This document shows positions 8,719-17,477 of a stretch of DNA of 51,162 bases, piece by piece. Numbering within the stretch: position 1 is the stretch's first letter; each line of letters starts with the position of its first letter. A model generated the notes under the pieces. That model was not told the origin of the DNA and did not search any database. It saw only the letters and a list, made by a program, of their open reading frames with translations. Source of the DNA: an uncultured Pelagibacteraceae bacterium. Its GTDB lineage: Bacteria; Pseudomonadota; Alphaproteobacteria; Pelagibacterales; Pelagibacteraceae. Both the position numbers and the translations under genes were made by a program. The stretch lies in assembly GCA_902571235.1 (NCBI GenBank), contig CACGBI010000007.1, forward strand, positions 1 through 51,162, given 5' to 3'.

Positions 8719-9399
8719 ATGATTTTTAAACAAGTATTTGACCAGAAATCTAGCACATATACATACTTAATTGCCTCATCCAAAGGGAGAGAGGCACTGA
8801 TTATTGATCCTGTAATAGAAAATGTTGGTGAATATATTAAATTGTTAAATGATCTAGAGCTCAAATTGGTAAAAGTAATAGATACTCACATTCATGCTGA
8901 TCATGTAACAGGTGCGTCAAAACTTAAAGATATAACAAAATGTTCAACAATTATGGGTCATCATACTCCTGCTGAATCAGTTGAAATAAAAGTTGAAGAT
9001 GATGAATATATAAAACTAGATGATCTGAAAATTAGAGCAATGTATACACCAGGCCATACATCGGATAGTTACAGTTTTTTAATGGATAATTATTTGTTTT
9101 CAGGAGATACATTGTTAATAAATGGGACTGGAAGAACAGATTTCCAAAATGGAAGTTCAAAGGATGCTTACAATTCAATATTTAATAAACTTTTAAAGTT
9201 ACCAGATGAAACTCTTCTATACCCAGCTCATGATTATAAAGGTGAAAAAGTGAGTACAATTGGAAAAGAAAAAAAACAAAATCCTAGATTACAAGTCAAT
9301 AGTGTTGATGAGTATGTAGATATCATGAATAATCTAAATTTAAAAAAACCAGCGGAAATAGAAACTAATGTGTCTAGAAATATTAATCTAGGTGCCTGA
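8719..9399 (+). CDS. ETHE1-like persulfide dioxygenase / MBL-fold hydrolase
   Basis: A 226-aa metallo-beta-lactamase-fold enzyme. The metal motif THIHADH sits near residue 56, with further ligands in HTPGHT and SGDTL and the terminal PAHDYKG. The stretch LINGTGRTDFQNGSS is typical of the ETHE1/persulfide dioxygenase branch, which oxidises glutathione persulfide to sulfite; it is less like glyoxalase II. It would detoxify sulfane sulfur produced from organosulfur use, which fits a SAR11 cell that needs reduced sulfur. It diverges from DUF4396 and overlaps convergent moaE by 12 bases. Confidence 0.85.
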   Translation: MIFKQVFDQKSSTYTYLIASSKGREALIIDPVIENVGEYIKLLNDLELKLVKVIDTHIHADHVTGASKLKDITKCSTIMGHHTPAESVEIKVEDDEYIKLDDLKIRAMYTPGHTSDSYSFLMDNYLFSGDTLLINGTGRTDFQNGSSKDAYNSIFNKLLKLPDETLLYPAHDYKGEKVSTIGKEKKQNPRLQVNSVDEYVDIMNNLNLKKPAEIETNVSRNINLGA

Positions 9400-9834
9400 G
9401 ATAGGATTTCCTTTTAACCATTCACTTTCTTCATTTTCATAATGCTCTTTTTTCCAAATCGGAGATCTTTTTTTTATTTCTTCAATTATATATCTTGAAA
9501 GTACATATGTTTGATCTCGATGCTTACAAGCAACTGCAATTATAATACTTACATCACCTAAACTAAGATATCCCTTGGCATGCTCAATAAATACAGCTTT
9601 ATCTTTAATATCTAGTTTTTGATCTGCTTCATTATAAATTTCTTCAAAGCTTTTAATTACCATTTCATCATGACTGTCATAAGTAATTCCAGTTACTTTT
9701 TTATTATCATTAATATTTCTTACAGTACCTAAAAAATAAATTGATGCTCCAAACTTAGTGTCTTTAATGAATTTCTCAGCATTTGAGGTAATTATCTTCT
9801 CTTTTTTAGAATCTATTATTTTTGTATGAAGCAT
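9388..9834 (-). CDS. moaE: Molybdopterin synthase large subunit MoaE
   Basis: The 148-aa catalytic subunit of molybdopterin synthase, which inserts sulfur carried by MoaD into precursor Z. Family marks are GTVRNINDNKKVTGITYDSHDEMV near residues 36-60, SLGDVSIIIAVACKHRD near 100, and the C-terminal lysine block SPIWKKEHYENEESEWLKGN. Its start overlaps the moaD stop by one base (TAATG), so the two subunits should be made together. It is last in the moa run. Confidence 0.93.
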   Translation of the reverse strand: MLHTKIIDSKKEKIITSNAEKFIKDTKFGASIYFLGTVRNINDNKKVTGITYDSHDEMVIKSFEEIYNEADQKLDIKDKAVFIEHAKGYLSLGDVSIIIAVACKHRDQTYVLSRYIIEEIKKRSPIWKKEHYENEESEWLKGNPISGT

Positions 9835-10103
9835 TAACCTCCTCCGATAGGGGGTATAATACCAATCTTTTGATCTTTTGTGATTTTATAATTGTCGCTA
9901 ATTATTTCATTATTTTCAGAACAAAAAGCTGAAGATTTTATAACTTTGACAAAGCTTTTATTTCCCTCAAAATTTTTATCTATATATTTAATAATCTCAT
10001 TTCGTAAATCATCTATTGAAGCTTTATCTTGAACTTCGATCATTAAATGATCGTTATCGCTGAAATCTCTACTAGCTCCAAACAATTCTAATTTAATTTT
10101 CAA
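9834..10103 (-). CDS. moaD: Molybdopterin synthase sulfur carrier MoaD
   Basis: An 89-aa ubiquitin-like sulfur carrier. The essential Gly-Gly end is present (IGIIPPIGGG), and the N-terminal strand KIKLELFGASRDFS fits the family. The C-terminal glycine is adenylated and thiocarboxylated, then donates sulfur within the MoaD-MoaE complex. The gene overlaps the serine hydrolase gene upstream by four bases and moaE downstream by one. Confidence 0.92.
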   Translation of the reverse strand: MKIKLELFGASRDFSDNDHLMIEVQDKASIDDLRNEIIKYIDKNFEGNKSFVKVIKSSAFCSENNEIISDNYKITKDQKIGIIPPIGGG

Positions 10104-11467
10104 TTTATTTGTTTACCGTTTTTAAATGGATCTAATATTAGTTTTTTATGATTATATTTAAATTGTTTATTATTATAATGAAGTGAATTTAGAACCAGTA
10201 TTCTTGAATTTTCTACATCAATTAAAATCATATTCCCACCATAACCACTCATCCCAAAGATAATCTTATCTTTTAATCCTGGATAATCCATATGGAATTG
10301 ACCTCCATAAGATTTGGTACGACCAACTATAGGCTCGTCTTTTTCTATGCTTCCTTTTGATATTCTTCTTTTATAAATTTCTTTTAAATATTTTCCAACA
10401 CAAGTATCATTCTGATAATCATCCATTATAGCTTTTGCAATTCTAAGATAATCAAATCTTGTTGCCATTATGTTGGGATGTCCATTTCCAAAATGTTCTT
10501 TTAAACTTGTATAGCCATAACGAATGCTATTTTTGATCTTTATTTTATCGTTGAAAACTTTGCTATAAAATTTGTCATAATCTTCACCAACTTTAAATTT
10601 CATATAATTTAAAATTAACTGAGTAACAAATCCATTGTAGTTATATCTTTCCTTAGATTTTTTTGTATTTTTGTTTCTAAAGTGTAAACGCATAGTTGTT
10701 TCAATATCCCTATCTTCATATGCGCCTAATTTACTTGTACCATCTTTAAATTCATCAATATTTTTTTGATCACCAGTATTCATATTTAAAAAATTAATTA
10801 ATTTTTGATCATGATAAAGTGAATCTTTTATTATAGGCCAGTCGCTTACTCTTGCATCAATTCCATCAATATAACCTTCACATATGGCATGGCCTACTAA
10901 ATAAGAAGTTACTGACTTACCCATTGACATTGAATAAAATTTTGTTTCATTATTTAAAAATTCTCCTAATCTTTCTTTCGGAGAAAGTTCGTCAATCAAC
11001 ACTTCACCATCTTGATAATATAAATAACTAAGGATACCTTTAGTTTTCATTTGTTTTTTTAAAAATTTATCTTCAATTAAGTTGAATTTAAAATCGTAGG
11101 AATTATTTGTTGGTTTAAATTCTTTTAAATGCTGACTTCTATCTCTATATGAATATTTCCATAAATAATAAATCAGCGAGTCTCTATTTGGGTTTGAATG
11201 ATAGGCAATATTAGTAGCTGATAATGCTTTATTTTTTATTTTAATATTTAAATTGTTAGATCCTTGAAATTTATCACATTTATTATAGTACCAAAGATTA
11301 CTATATTTTGGTTCTTCTTTACACACTGGGTTTTCTTCAATGTTTAAATATTGATGATATCCATTTTCGTATAGCCAAAGATTAAACTTGTTAATTTTAA
11401 AACTCTCAGCAAATAGATTGCTTGAAGCTAATAAACTGAAAGTTAAAATTAGAAATATTTTTTTCAT
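10100..11467 (-). CDS. Serine hydrolase, beta-lactamase/class C-like, exported
   Basis: A 455-aa protein with a signal peptide (KKIFLILTFSLLASSNLFAES) and a penicillin-binding-like fold. The nucleophile motif SMGKS (SxxK) lies near residue 183. A Tyr motif candidate is RYNYNGF (YxN) near 270, and a late GMSGYGGN replaces the usual KTG-like box. It is expected in the periplasm as an esterase, peptidase or amidase; the substrate is unknown. It sits between moaD and a thioesterase gene, overlapping both by four bases, although neither activity is part of molybdopterin synthesis. Confidence 0.78.
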   Translation of the reverse strand: MKKIFLILTFSLLASSNLFAESFKINKFNLWLYENGYHQYLNIEENPVCKEEPKYSNLWYYNKCDKFQGSNNLNIKIKNKALSATNIAYHSNPNRDSLIYYLWKYSYRDRSQHLKEFKPTNNSYDFKFNLIEDKFLKKQMKTKGILSYLYYQDGEVLIDELSPKERLGEFLNNETKFYSMSMGKSVTSYLVGHAICEGYIDGIDARVSDWPIIKDSLYHDQKLINFLNMNTGDQKNIDEFKDGTSKLGAYEDRDIETTMRLHFRNKNTKKSKERYNYNGFVTQLILNYMKFKVGEDYDKFYSKVFNDKIKIKNSIRYGYTSLKEHFGNGHPNIMATRFDYLRIAKAIMDDYQNDTCVGKYLKEIYKRRISKGSIEKDEPIVGRTKSYGGQFHMDYPGLKDKIIFGMSGYGGNMILIDVENSRILVLNSLHYNNKQFKYNHKKLILDPFKNGKQIN

Positions 11468-11934
11468 TTTTTAAGTTTAGATGAGAATTTTAGGTTTTCA
11501 TATTTAAATTCAGATTTATTTTTATTGATAAAATCATCCATTAACTTAACTTTTTCATCTTCAAATTCAGCAACTTTTCTTTCATTAAGATCAACATACA
11601 AAGCTAGAATTTCAATTGTTGAGGCAAGAAATTTTTTTTTTTTGTGAATCATTTCCATTTTATATTGAAGTCTTTTTTTATCATGATCAAAATAAGTACA
11701 ATTTATGTCAACTTCTTCATTAAGTTGAAGTTCTTGATTGTAGGTAATGTGAGACTCTACAATCATTGTACTTTTTTTTGTTGTTTTGGCTGACTGTTCA
11801 CCCATCTGAAAAATATTATTTAACGTATCAGCCCCATATTTATCAAACATTAATAGATAATATGAGACGTTCATATGATCATTATAATCGATCCAATCTT
11901 TAATTACTTTTTGAGTACTTAGATAAACGGACAT
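11464..11934 (-). CDS. Acyl-CoA thioesterase-like protein (hot-dog fold)
   Basis: A 156-aa hot-dog fold protein of the 4-hydroxybenzoyl-CoA thioesterase superfamily. It has the motif WIDYNDHMNVSYYLLMFD near residues 15-32, with the active-site Asp after the usual YxDxN layout, and a central helix. The pattern resembles the thioesterase domains found with carnitine dehydrogenase (betainyl-CoA thioesterases), which would suit an osmolyte-degrading cell, but this is inference. It lies between moaC and the serine hydrolase, overlapping the latter by four bases. Confidence 0.75.
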   Translation of the reverse strand: MSVYLSTQKVIKDWIDYNDHMNVSYYLLMFDKYGADTLNNIFQMGEQSAKTTKKSTMIVESHITYNQELQLNEEVDINCTYFDHDKKRLQYKMEMIHKKKKFLASTIEILALYVDLNERKVAEFEDEKVKLMDDFINKNKSEFKYENLKFSSKLKK

Positions 11935-11940
11935 GTAGAA

Positions 11941-12486
11941 TTAGAATATATTTTTTAAAAATTCAGGTAACCCGTCTGGATTAGTCCACAATCCACTTTT
12001 ACCACCTTCTTTAATTAATAACTTCACATTATCTATTTTTAGATGTGGATTTACTATTTTACTTAAATCATAAATAGTAATTAAAGCAGCATTAACACCC
12101 ATAATAGCTTCCATTTCTACACCTGTTTTAGCTACTGCTGAAACTACACAGAAAACTTCTAATGAGTTATCAACCTCATTCATAATAATTTTTGTTGCAG
12201 TGTGATCAATTGGAAGTGGGTGACAAAGTGGAATTAATTCACTGGTTTTTTTTACACCTAAAACAGCTGATACTTCAGCTAAAGTTATAGGGTCTCCTTT
12301 GGGCATTTTTTTATTTTTAATAAGATCAAAAACCTCTTTACCCACATAAATTTTTCCTGAGGCTAATGCTCTACGGAATGTTTCTTTCTTAGATGAAACA
12401 TCAACCATATTAAAAGAGTTTTTTTGAAATATCTCTTTTGCCCAATCTTTAAGTTCTTTTTGATTTATAATTTTTAGTTTAGTCAT
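11941..12486 (-). CDS. moaC: Cyclic pyranopterin monophosphate synthase MoaC
   Basis: A 181-aa enzyme that converts the MoaA product to cyclic pyranopterin monophosphate. Recognised by the N-terminal NMVDVSSKKETFRRALASG, the central LIPLCHPLPIDH near residue 94, and the MEAIMGVNAALITIYDL segment with the following KIDNVKLLIKEGGKSG. An N-terminal extension of about 25 residues precedes the usual MVDVS start. It overlaps the moaA stop by one base. Confidence 0.95.
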   Translation of the reverse strand: MTKLKIINQKELKDWAKEIFQKNSFNMVDVSSKKETFRRALASGKIYVGKEVFDLIKNKKMPKGDPITLAEVSAVLGVKKTSELIPLCHPLPIDHTATKIIMNEVDNSLEVFCVVSAVAKTGVEMEAIMGVNAALITIYDLSKIVNPHLKIDNVKLLIKEGGKSGLWTNPDGLPEFLKNIF

Positions 12487-13475
12487 TAACCACCAGTTGT
12501 TGATAAATTTTTAGTTAAACCAGTTTCTCCTAGCTCTAAATAATGAGATTCTTTTTTAAATTTCATTTGGCCAAGTATTAGATCTTGTAATTCTTCAATT
12601 TGATCATCTTTTTGTAATAAATGCCTTATACTTATTCCTGTGTTCCCAAATAAACATAATCTTAGATCCCCTTTAGAAGTAATTCTTAATCGATTACAAG
12701 ATTTGCAAAAATCTTTAGAGTAAGGTGCAATTATTCCAAATTTACCTTTATAATCTGGATTAATATAATTTAGTGATGGTCCTGCATCTTTACCTAAGGT
12801 TTGATAAATCCAATTATTTTTATCCAAGTATTCTTTAAAAATCTTAGATGAAATATGATATTTTCTAAAATAATCTAAGTTATCACCAGTTTGCATTAAT
12901 TCTATAAATCTAAAATCTACTTTATTTATTTTTATAAACTCTCTCCAAGAATTAAAATCTTTTTCAGATGCATTAATATTATTTAAAAGGACTGCATTTA
13001 CTTTTATATTTTCAAAATTTAAATCTTGTAAAATTTGAATTCCTTTTAAAATTTCAGGTAATCTGTCATGACCTGTTATGGATTTAAAAGTATTTCTATC
13101 AAGACTATCAATGCTTATATTTATTCCATTTAAACCACTATCAACTAACATTTGGGCTTTTTTATCTAAATGATATCCGTTTGTAGTAATTGAAACTTTT
13201 TTAATTCCTGCTTCTTTTAAAATCTTTATTATTTCAAAAAAATCTTTTCTAACTGTGGGTTCTCCTCCTGTTATTCTTATTTTACTTACACCTAATTTTG
13301 AAAAAACCATTGCTAAACGCTTTATTTCGTCTAAATGAAGAAATTTTCTGTTATCACTTTTGTCAACTTGATAACCATTAGGTAAACAATAACCACATTT
13401 AAAATTACAAACATCTGTTATTGACATTCGAATATATGGAAACTTTCTACCAAAATTATCTTGCAATAAGCTCAT
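12486..13475 (-). CDS. moaA: GTP 3',8-cyclase MoaA (radical SAM)
   Basis: A 329-aa radical SAM enzyme for the first step of molybdenum cofactor synthesis from GTP. It has the N-terminal 4Fe-4S motif CNFKCGYC near residues 22-29, the SAM-binding RITGGEPTVRKD, and the second cluster site CKSCNRLRITSKGDLRLCLF near residues 257-276. The C-terminus ends in the conserved double glycine (STTGG). It heads the moa run. A 57-base gap to the upstream azlD gene leaves room for a promoter, but none is obvious. Confidence 0.96.
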   Translation of the reverse strand: MSLLQDNFGRKFPYIRMSITDVCNFKCGYCLPNGYQVDKSDNRKFLHLDEIKRLAMVFSKLGVSKIRITGGEPTVRKDFFEIIKILKEAGIKKVSITTNGYHLDKKAQMLVDSGLNGINISIDSLDRNTFKSITGHDRLPEILKGIQILQDLNFENIKVNAVLLNNINASEKDFNSWREFIKINKVDFRFIELMQTGDNLDYFRKYHISSKIFKEYLDKNNWIYQTLGKDAGPSLNYINPDYKGKFGIIAPYSKDFCKSCNRLRITSKGDLRLCLFGNTGISIRHLLQKDDQIEELQDLILGQMKFKKESHYLELGETGLTKNLSTTGG

Positions 13476-13532
13476 AAGTTTAACTTATAGTAAAAAATAT
13501 TTTAAAGAAACATTTTTTGTTTAGATAATTTA

Positions 13533-13844
13533 TTAAATAAAAATTAGAAACCAATATACGGCTAAACCTGCAACAATTGTGGCTATAATATTTTTACTTA
13601 AGGTTCCAATAATTATAGCAATTATAGAAGCTAAAATTTTAGGATTATTTTCAAATTGTAAAAATCCTGAGTTATCTAAAAAAATTGCTGGAAATATAAT
13701 TGCTGGAAAAATTGCAGATGGCACATAAGATAAAACTTCTCTAATTCTATCATTAAACATCTCTTTTTTTAACAAGGCAATCATTGAGAATCTTGTAAAA
13801 AAAGTAATCAATCCACAATAAAGAATTAATGCCCAATCATTCAT
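13533..13844 (-). CDS. azlD: AzlD-family branched-chain amino acid exporter subunit
   Basis: A 103-aa, four-helix inner membrane protein of the AzlD family (WALILYCGLITFFTRFSMIAL, SYVPSAIFPAIIFPAIF). It works with AzlC as a small two-part exporter; relatives export branched-chain amino acids and analogues. Its start overlaps the azlC end by eight bases, which fits equal production. Confidence 0.88.
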   Translation of the reverse strand: MNDWALILYCGLITFFTRFSMIALLKKEMFNDRIREVLSYVPSAIFPAIIFPAIFLDNSGFLQFENNPKILASIIAIIIGTLSKNIIATIVAGLAVYWFLIFI

Positions 13845-14532
13845 ATTTTTTAATCATCTTTGTTAAAATCATTGCAACAAATAATCCAACCAATGCAGCT
13901 ACAATTACATAGGCTTTATAAGGTATATAATTAAACCCAAATGTTGCTACTAGTCCTGAAATTATTATAACAATTACATTAATCAGCTTTCTAAAATCAT
14001 TAACCAATAATGCTAAAAAAGTTAAAGGAACAGCAAAACTCAAACCTAGTTTATCTGGTATAGCTGCACCTAAAATAATTCCTAGAAAAGTTGTTGTTTG
14101 CCAAACAATCCAACATGTAGCACCTCCTCCAATTAAATGAAAATAATTATTTTTTTCTTTATTCCTTTTTAAATATTCATTTGACCTTGCAAACGCTTGA
14201 TCAATCAAAAAATATGAAATTACAATTTTCCAAATTAATTTCAAATCTGATACGTGTTCAGATACAACTGCACCATAAAGTAAATGTCTTGAATTTACAG
14301 CACCAACAGAACTAACAATTACTAAAGATGAAGCACCACCAGAAAATAACTGTAATAAAACTATTTGAGAAGCGCCACCAAAAATTATTAGAGACATTCC
14401 CATTGTTTCGAAGGGTGTAAAACCAATATCAATTGCCAGTACACCAAATATTAAACCAAATGGTACAACTGGTATCATTAATGGGCTTACATCAATAACA
14501 CCTTTAAAAAAAACATTAAGATTACTTTTCAT
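13837..14532 (-). CDS. azlC: AzlC-family exporter large subunit
   Basis: A 231-aa inner membrane protein of the AzlC family, marked by the N-terminal GVIDVSPLMIPVVPFGLIFG, the segment SLIIFGGASQIVLLQLFSGG and SSVGAVNSRHLLYGAVVS near residues 75-92. It forms the core of an amino acid exporter with AzlD. The gene follows the iron ABC genes by about 20 bases on the same strand and may be on the same transcript, but a functional link to iron is not evident. Confidence 0.9.
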   Translation of the reverse strand: MKSNLNVFFKGVIDVSPLMIPVVPFGLIFGVLAIDIGFTPFETMGMSLIIFGGASQIVLLQLFSGGASSLVIVSSVGAVNSRHLLYGAVVSEHVSDLKLIWKIVISYFLIDQAFARSNEYLKRNKEKNNYFHLIGGGATCWIVWQTTTFLGIILGAAIPDKLGLSFAVPLTFLALLVNDFRKLINVIVIIISGLVATFGFNYIPYKAYVIVAALVGLFVAMILTKMIKKYE

Positions 14533-14550
14533 ATTTTGAAAAAGCTTTTA

Positions 14551-15612
14551 TTAGAAGCAAACAATATGATCAATATATATTGGTCTTTTTATTCCAAATT
14601 TTTCATCTATTTCATGTTGATGAATATGATGTGAATGAACAAATACTGGAATCAAGTTATTACTTGGAGTTTTAAGAGTATAAATAAAGTTAGTTCCTCT
14701 AAATTTTCTATCAACTACCTCAAGTTTCAAATTACTTTTATCATCATGTTCTAGATCTTCAGGCTGAAGAAGCAATTGTACATTTGCTCCCTCTGGATAT
14801 TGTTTAATAAAATTTCCTTCAATAATTCCTAAATCTCCATTTTCTAGAGTATTTTTTCCTGTTACTTTAGCTGGTATCAATATTCCTCTATTTAAAAAAT
14901 TAACCACTTCAACTGAATTAGGGAAATGATAAACTTTATATGGATCGTCATATTGTTTAAGTTCTTGATTAAGAATTATTCCACACTTTGAACCTAAATA
15001 AAAAGCCTCATAAGAGTCATGTGTAACTATGATGGTAGTAATTTTTAATTTATTTAATATTTTTTTTAATCTTACTTGTATTTCTTCCTTAAAACTTTGA
15101 TCGACATTTGATAAAGGTTCATCTAACAAAAGAAGATCAGGTTGAGTTATTAAAGATCTTGCAAGTGAAGCTCTTTGAGCTTCTCCAGCACTGATCTGAT
15201 GAGGATATTTGTCTAAAATGTTGGAGATATCAAGTAAATCAACTATTTCTTCTAAACTAATTTTTTTATCTTTCTTTTCTTTATTTCTCTCTGAACCTAA
15301 TAGAATATTTTTTTCTACTGTATAATGAGGAAACAAACTATTTTCTTGAAACGATAATGATATGTTTCTATTTTCTGGTTCTACATTAATTTTTTTTGAA
15401 GATAACATTTTATTATTTAATTCAATTGATCCTTTTTCAATCTTTTCTAGTCCAGCAATAGTTCTTAAAATAGTAGTTTTCCCAATACCCGATGGGCCCA
15501 AAAGACATATAACTTCGCCTTCATTTTTTATAGAAAAAGATACATTTTTAACTTTAGTTTTGCCGCCTATATTAAAATCAACATCTTTAATTTCAAAAAA
15601 ATTTTTAGTCAT
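14551..15612 (-). CDS. fbpC: Fe(III) ABC transporter ATP-binding protein
   Basis: The 353-aa ATPase of an iron or Mo/spermidine-type importer. Walker A is GPSGIGKTT near residues 39-47, the ABC signature is ISAGEAQRASLAR (a variant of LSGGQ), Walker B is LLLLDEPLSNVD and the H-loop IVTHD. A C-terminal TOBE-like region of about 100 aa follows, typical of the FbpC/PotA group. It overlaps the permease gene by eight bases. Substrate is assigned from the binding protein and the Fur-like site upstream of the operon. Confidence 0.88.
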   Translation of the reverse strand: MTKNFFEIKDVDFNIGGKTKVKNVSFSIKNEGEVICLLGPSGIGKTTILRTIAGLEKIEKGSIELNNKMLSSKKINVEPENRNISLSFQENSLFPHYTVEKNILLGSERNKEKKDKKISLEEIVDLLDISNILDKYPHQISAGEAQRASLARSLITQPDLLLLDEPLSNVDQSFKEEIQVRLKKILNKLKITTIIVTHDSYEAFYLGSKCGIILNQELKQYDDPYKVYHFPNSVEVVNFLNRGILIPAKVTGKNTLENGDLGIIEGNFIKQYPEGANVQLLLQPEDLEHDDKSNLKLEVVDRKFRGTNFIYTLKTPSNNLIPVFVHSHHIHQHEIDEKFGIKRPIYIDHIVCF

Positions 15613-17224
15613 TTGGCTCTCTTAATATATATTTTGATGTAACTATAATAAAGAAACTTGCAATTAAAATTAAAAATAATGATGGAACTGCTGCTGCTTC
15701 TAATAAATCCTCAGATGCAGAAATATAAGCAGTAGTAGCAAAGGTTTCAAAATTAAAAGGTCTTAAAATAAGAGTTATTGGCAATTCTCTTACTATTTCC
15801 AATGATATTAAAATAATAACAAATAAAAGAGAATTTCTCAAAAAAGGAACGTGAATATTCATAAAAGTTTTTCTTTTTGAAAAACCAAGAAGGTATGAAC
15901 TTTCATCAACTGAAATATTAATTTTTTCATATCCAGATTTTATTCCATTAAAAGCTAAAGAATAGAATCTTATAAAATAGACTAAGACTAGACCAAGAAC
16001 TGAACCAATGAATATTTTTTTAATAGATAAAAAGCCTAATGACTTAACTATATTATCATCAAACCAAGCAATAAAAGTTATAAATGCAATAGCCAAAATT
16101 ACTCCTGGAATTGCATAACCAGAAATAGACAAAGTAGACAATATATTTAAGGTTTTATTATTAGAAACTCTATTCCCATAATTAGATATTAAAGAAAATA
16201 TTATTAAAACTAAACTAGACAAAAAAACTAAATAAAGAGTATTTAATAAAAGATCTGTTATTTGTATATCAAATAAGTTTTCTGGAAACTTTATTGTCCA
16301 ATATAGCATTTGGCTTAATGGAAATAAAAAACTCATGAAAAATACAAAAAAACATCCTAAAAATGCAAAGAAAGCTTTATTTCCAGAAAGTTTAAATTTT
16401 TCTTTTTGCTTAAAACCACCTCTTGCATTGAAATGATATTTTGCTTTTCGTCTAGATAAGTTTTCAATTACAAATAATGAAAATATGAATAGCAATAAAA
16501 AGAAAGATATTCTGTTAGCAAAAGCTAAATCATCAAAAGTTATCCAAGCGTTATAAATACCAGTAGTTAAGGTATTGATTGAAAAAAAATCTACTGCTCC
16601 AAATTCAGCTAAAGTTTCCATTGCAACCAAAGATAATCCTGCAACAATTGCAGGTCTAGCGGCAGGTAATATTATTTTATAAAAAGATTTCAATTTTGAG
16701 AAACCAAGATTTTTTCCTAAATCTATTAAGTTTTGCGACTGATATAAAAAAGATGCCCTAACAAGAATATAAACATAAGCAAATAAAGAAAAGCTAATGG
16801 ATATTATTGCACCAAACATACCGTCGAATTTTGGTATGTTTTTATTGTAATTTGCATCACCAAATAAACTCTTTAAAATAGTAAATGCAGTACCATAGTT
16901 TTCAAAAAAAGCTGTTAAAGAGTAGGCATAGATATAAGGAGGAACTGCAAAAGATAGGATTAATGCCCATTTAAAAAAATTACTTCCTGGAAATTTGTAA
17001 AAAGATACTAAGTAAGCAGTTCCAGTGCCTATTAAAAACGTCAAAATCAATACAGATATTAATAATGCAACTGAATTAAAAATATACTCAATTAAAAAAG
17101 TATTTTTTAAAATTTCATAATAATTTGATGTGCTTTCAAAGAAACTCGTAAAAACTGTTATAATCGGAATCAATACAACAAAAGAAATTAAAAAAGAACT
17201 AAGATACCAACTGTTAAATTTCAT
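15605..17224 (-). CDS. fbpB: Fe(III) ABC transporter permease, fused two-half type
   Basis: A 539-aa permease containing two BPD-type membrane domains in one chain, as in FbpB/SfuB, with about 12 helices. The coupling motifs are LGFSKLKSFYKIILPAARPAIVAGL near residue 175 and LLGFSKRKTFMNIHVPFLRNSL near residue 445. It carries iron across the inner membrane from the binding protein at 17478. A strand-specific hairpin sits 33 bases before its start, which could lower permease expression relative to the binding protein. Confidence 0.92.
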   Translation of the reverse strand: MKFNSWYLSSFLISFVVLIPIITVFTSFFESTSNYYEILKNTFLIEYIFNSVALLISVLILTFLIGTGTAYLVSFYKFPGSNFFKWALILSFAVPPYIYAYSLTAFFENYGTAFTILKSLFGDANYNKNIPKFDGMFGAIISISFSLFAYVYILVRASFLYQSQNLIDLGKNLGFSKLKSFYKIILPAARPAIVAGLSLVAMETLAEFGAVDFFSINTLTTGIYNAWITFDDLAFANRISFFLLLFIFSLFVIENLSRRKAKYHFNARGGFKQKEKFKLSGNKAFFAFLGCFFVFFMSFLFPLSQMLYWTIKFPENLFDIQITDLLLNTLYLVFLSSLVLIIFSLISNYGNRVSNNKTLNILSTLSISGYAIPGVILAIAFITFIAWFDDNIVKSLGFLSIKKIFIGSVLGLVLVYFIRFYSLAFNGIKSGYEKINISVDESSYLLGFSKRKTFMNIHVPFLRNSLLFVIILISLEIVRELPITLILRPFNFETFATTAYISASEDLLEAAAVPSLFLILIASFFIIVTSKYILREPND

Positions 17225-17256
17225 TTTATAATCCGCCTTATAAATGAAAAAAGTAA

Positions 17257-17292
17257 AGTGCCCACAATAAACTCTCGTTTTTTGTGGACACT
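17257..17292 (-). terminator. Strand-specific hairpin before fbpB (partial terminator or stabiliser)
   Basis: On the minus strand AGTGTCCACAA pairs with TTGTGGGCACT, 11 bp with one U-G pair, around a 14-base loop and followed by TTACTTTTTTC. Read on the plus strand the same bases give a C-A mismatch, so the structure belongs to the minus-strand transcript. It sits between the binding-protein/small-ORF end and the permease start. Confidence 0.6.
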
Positions 17293-17303
17293 ATTTAAGA
17301 AAA

Positions 17304-17453
17304 TCAAAAATTAAATACTTTTAGGATATGCGGAACCTCCTTAGTCTTAATTTCTGACATTTTTCTTTTATTTATTCTTTCACTGATTTTTTTACACTCC
17401 TGTAAACATGGGGAACATGCACTGGAAGATTTATTTAAATCAACTTCAGACAT
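17304..17453 (-). CDS. Small cysteine-bearing ORF between fbpA and fbpB
   Basis: A 49-aa ORF starting at ATG 17453 and ending at TGA. It reads MSEVDLNKSSSACSPCLQEC in the first 20 residues, then a lysine-rich tail. Three cysteines in CxxCxxxC form a possible metal or Fe-S ligand set. It starts 24 bases after the binding-protein stop, on the same strand, and ends just before the hairpin at 17257-17292. No clear ribosome site is visible. Its position in an iron operon hints at an iron-related role, but it matches no family I can name and could be a chance ORF. Confidence 0.45.
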   Translation of the reverse strand: MSEVDLNKSSSACSPCLQECKKISERINKRKMSEIKTKEVPHILKVFNF

Positions 17454-17477
17454 AAATTTTTTTTGTTTTTTCACTTA

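Noticed and set aside
8697-8864. N-terminal extension of the DUF4396 frame
   Set aside because: The extension lies inside the ETHE1-like gene on the other strand and lacks family similarity; the ATG at 8696 gives the normal family length.
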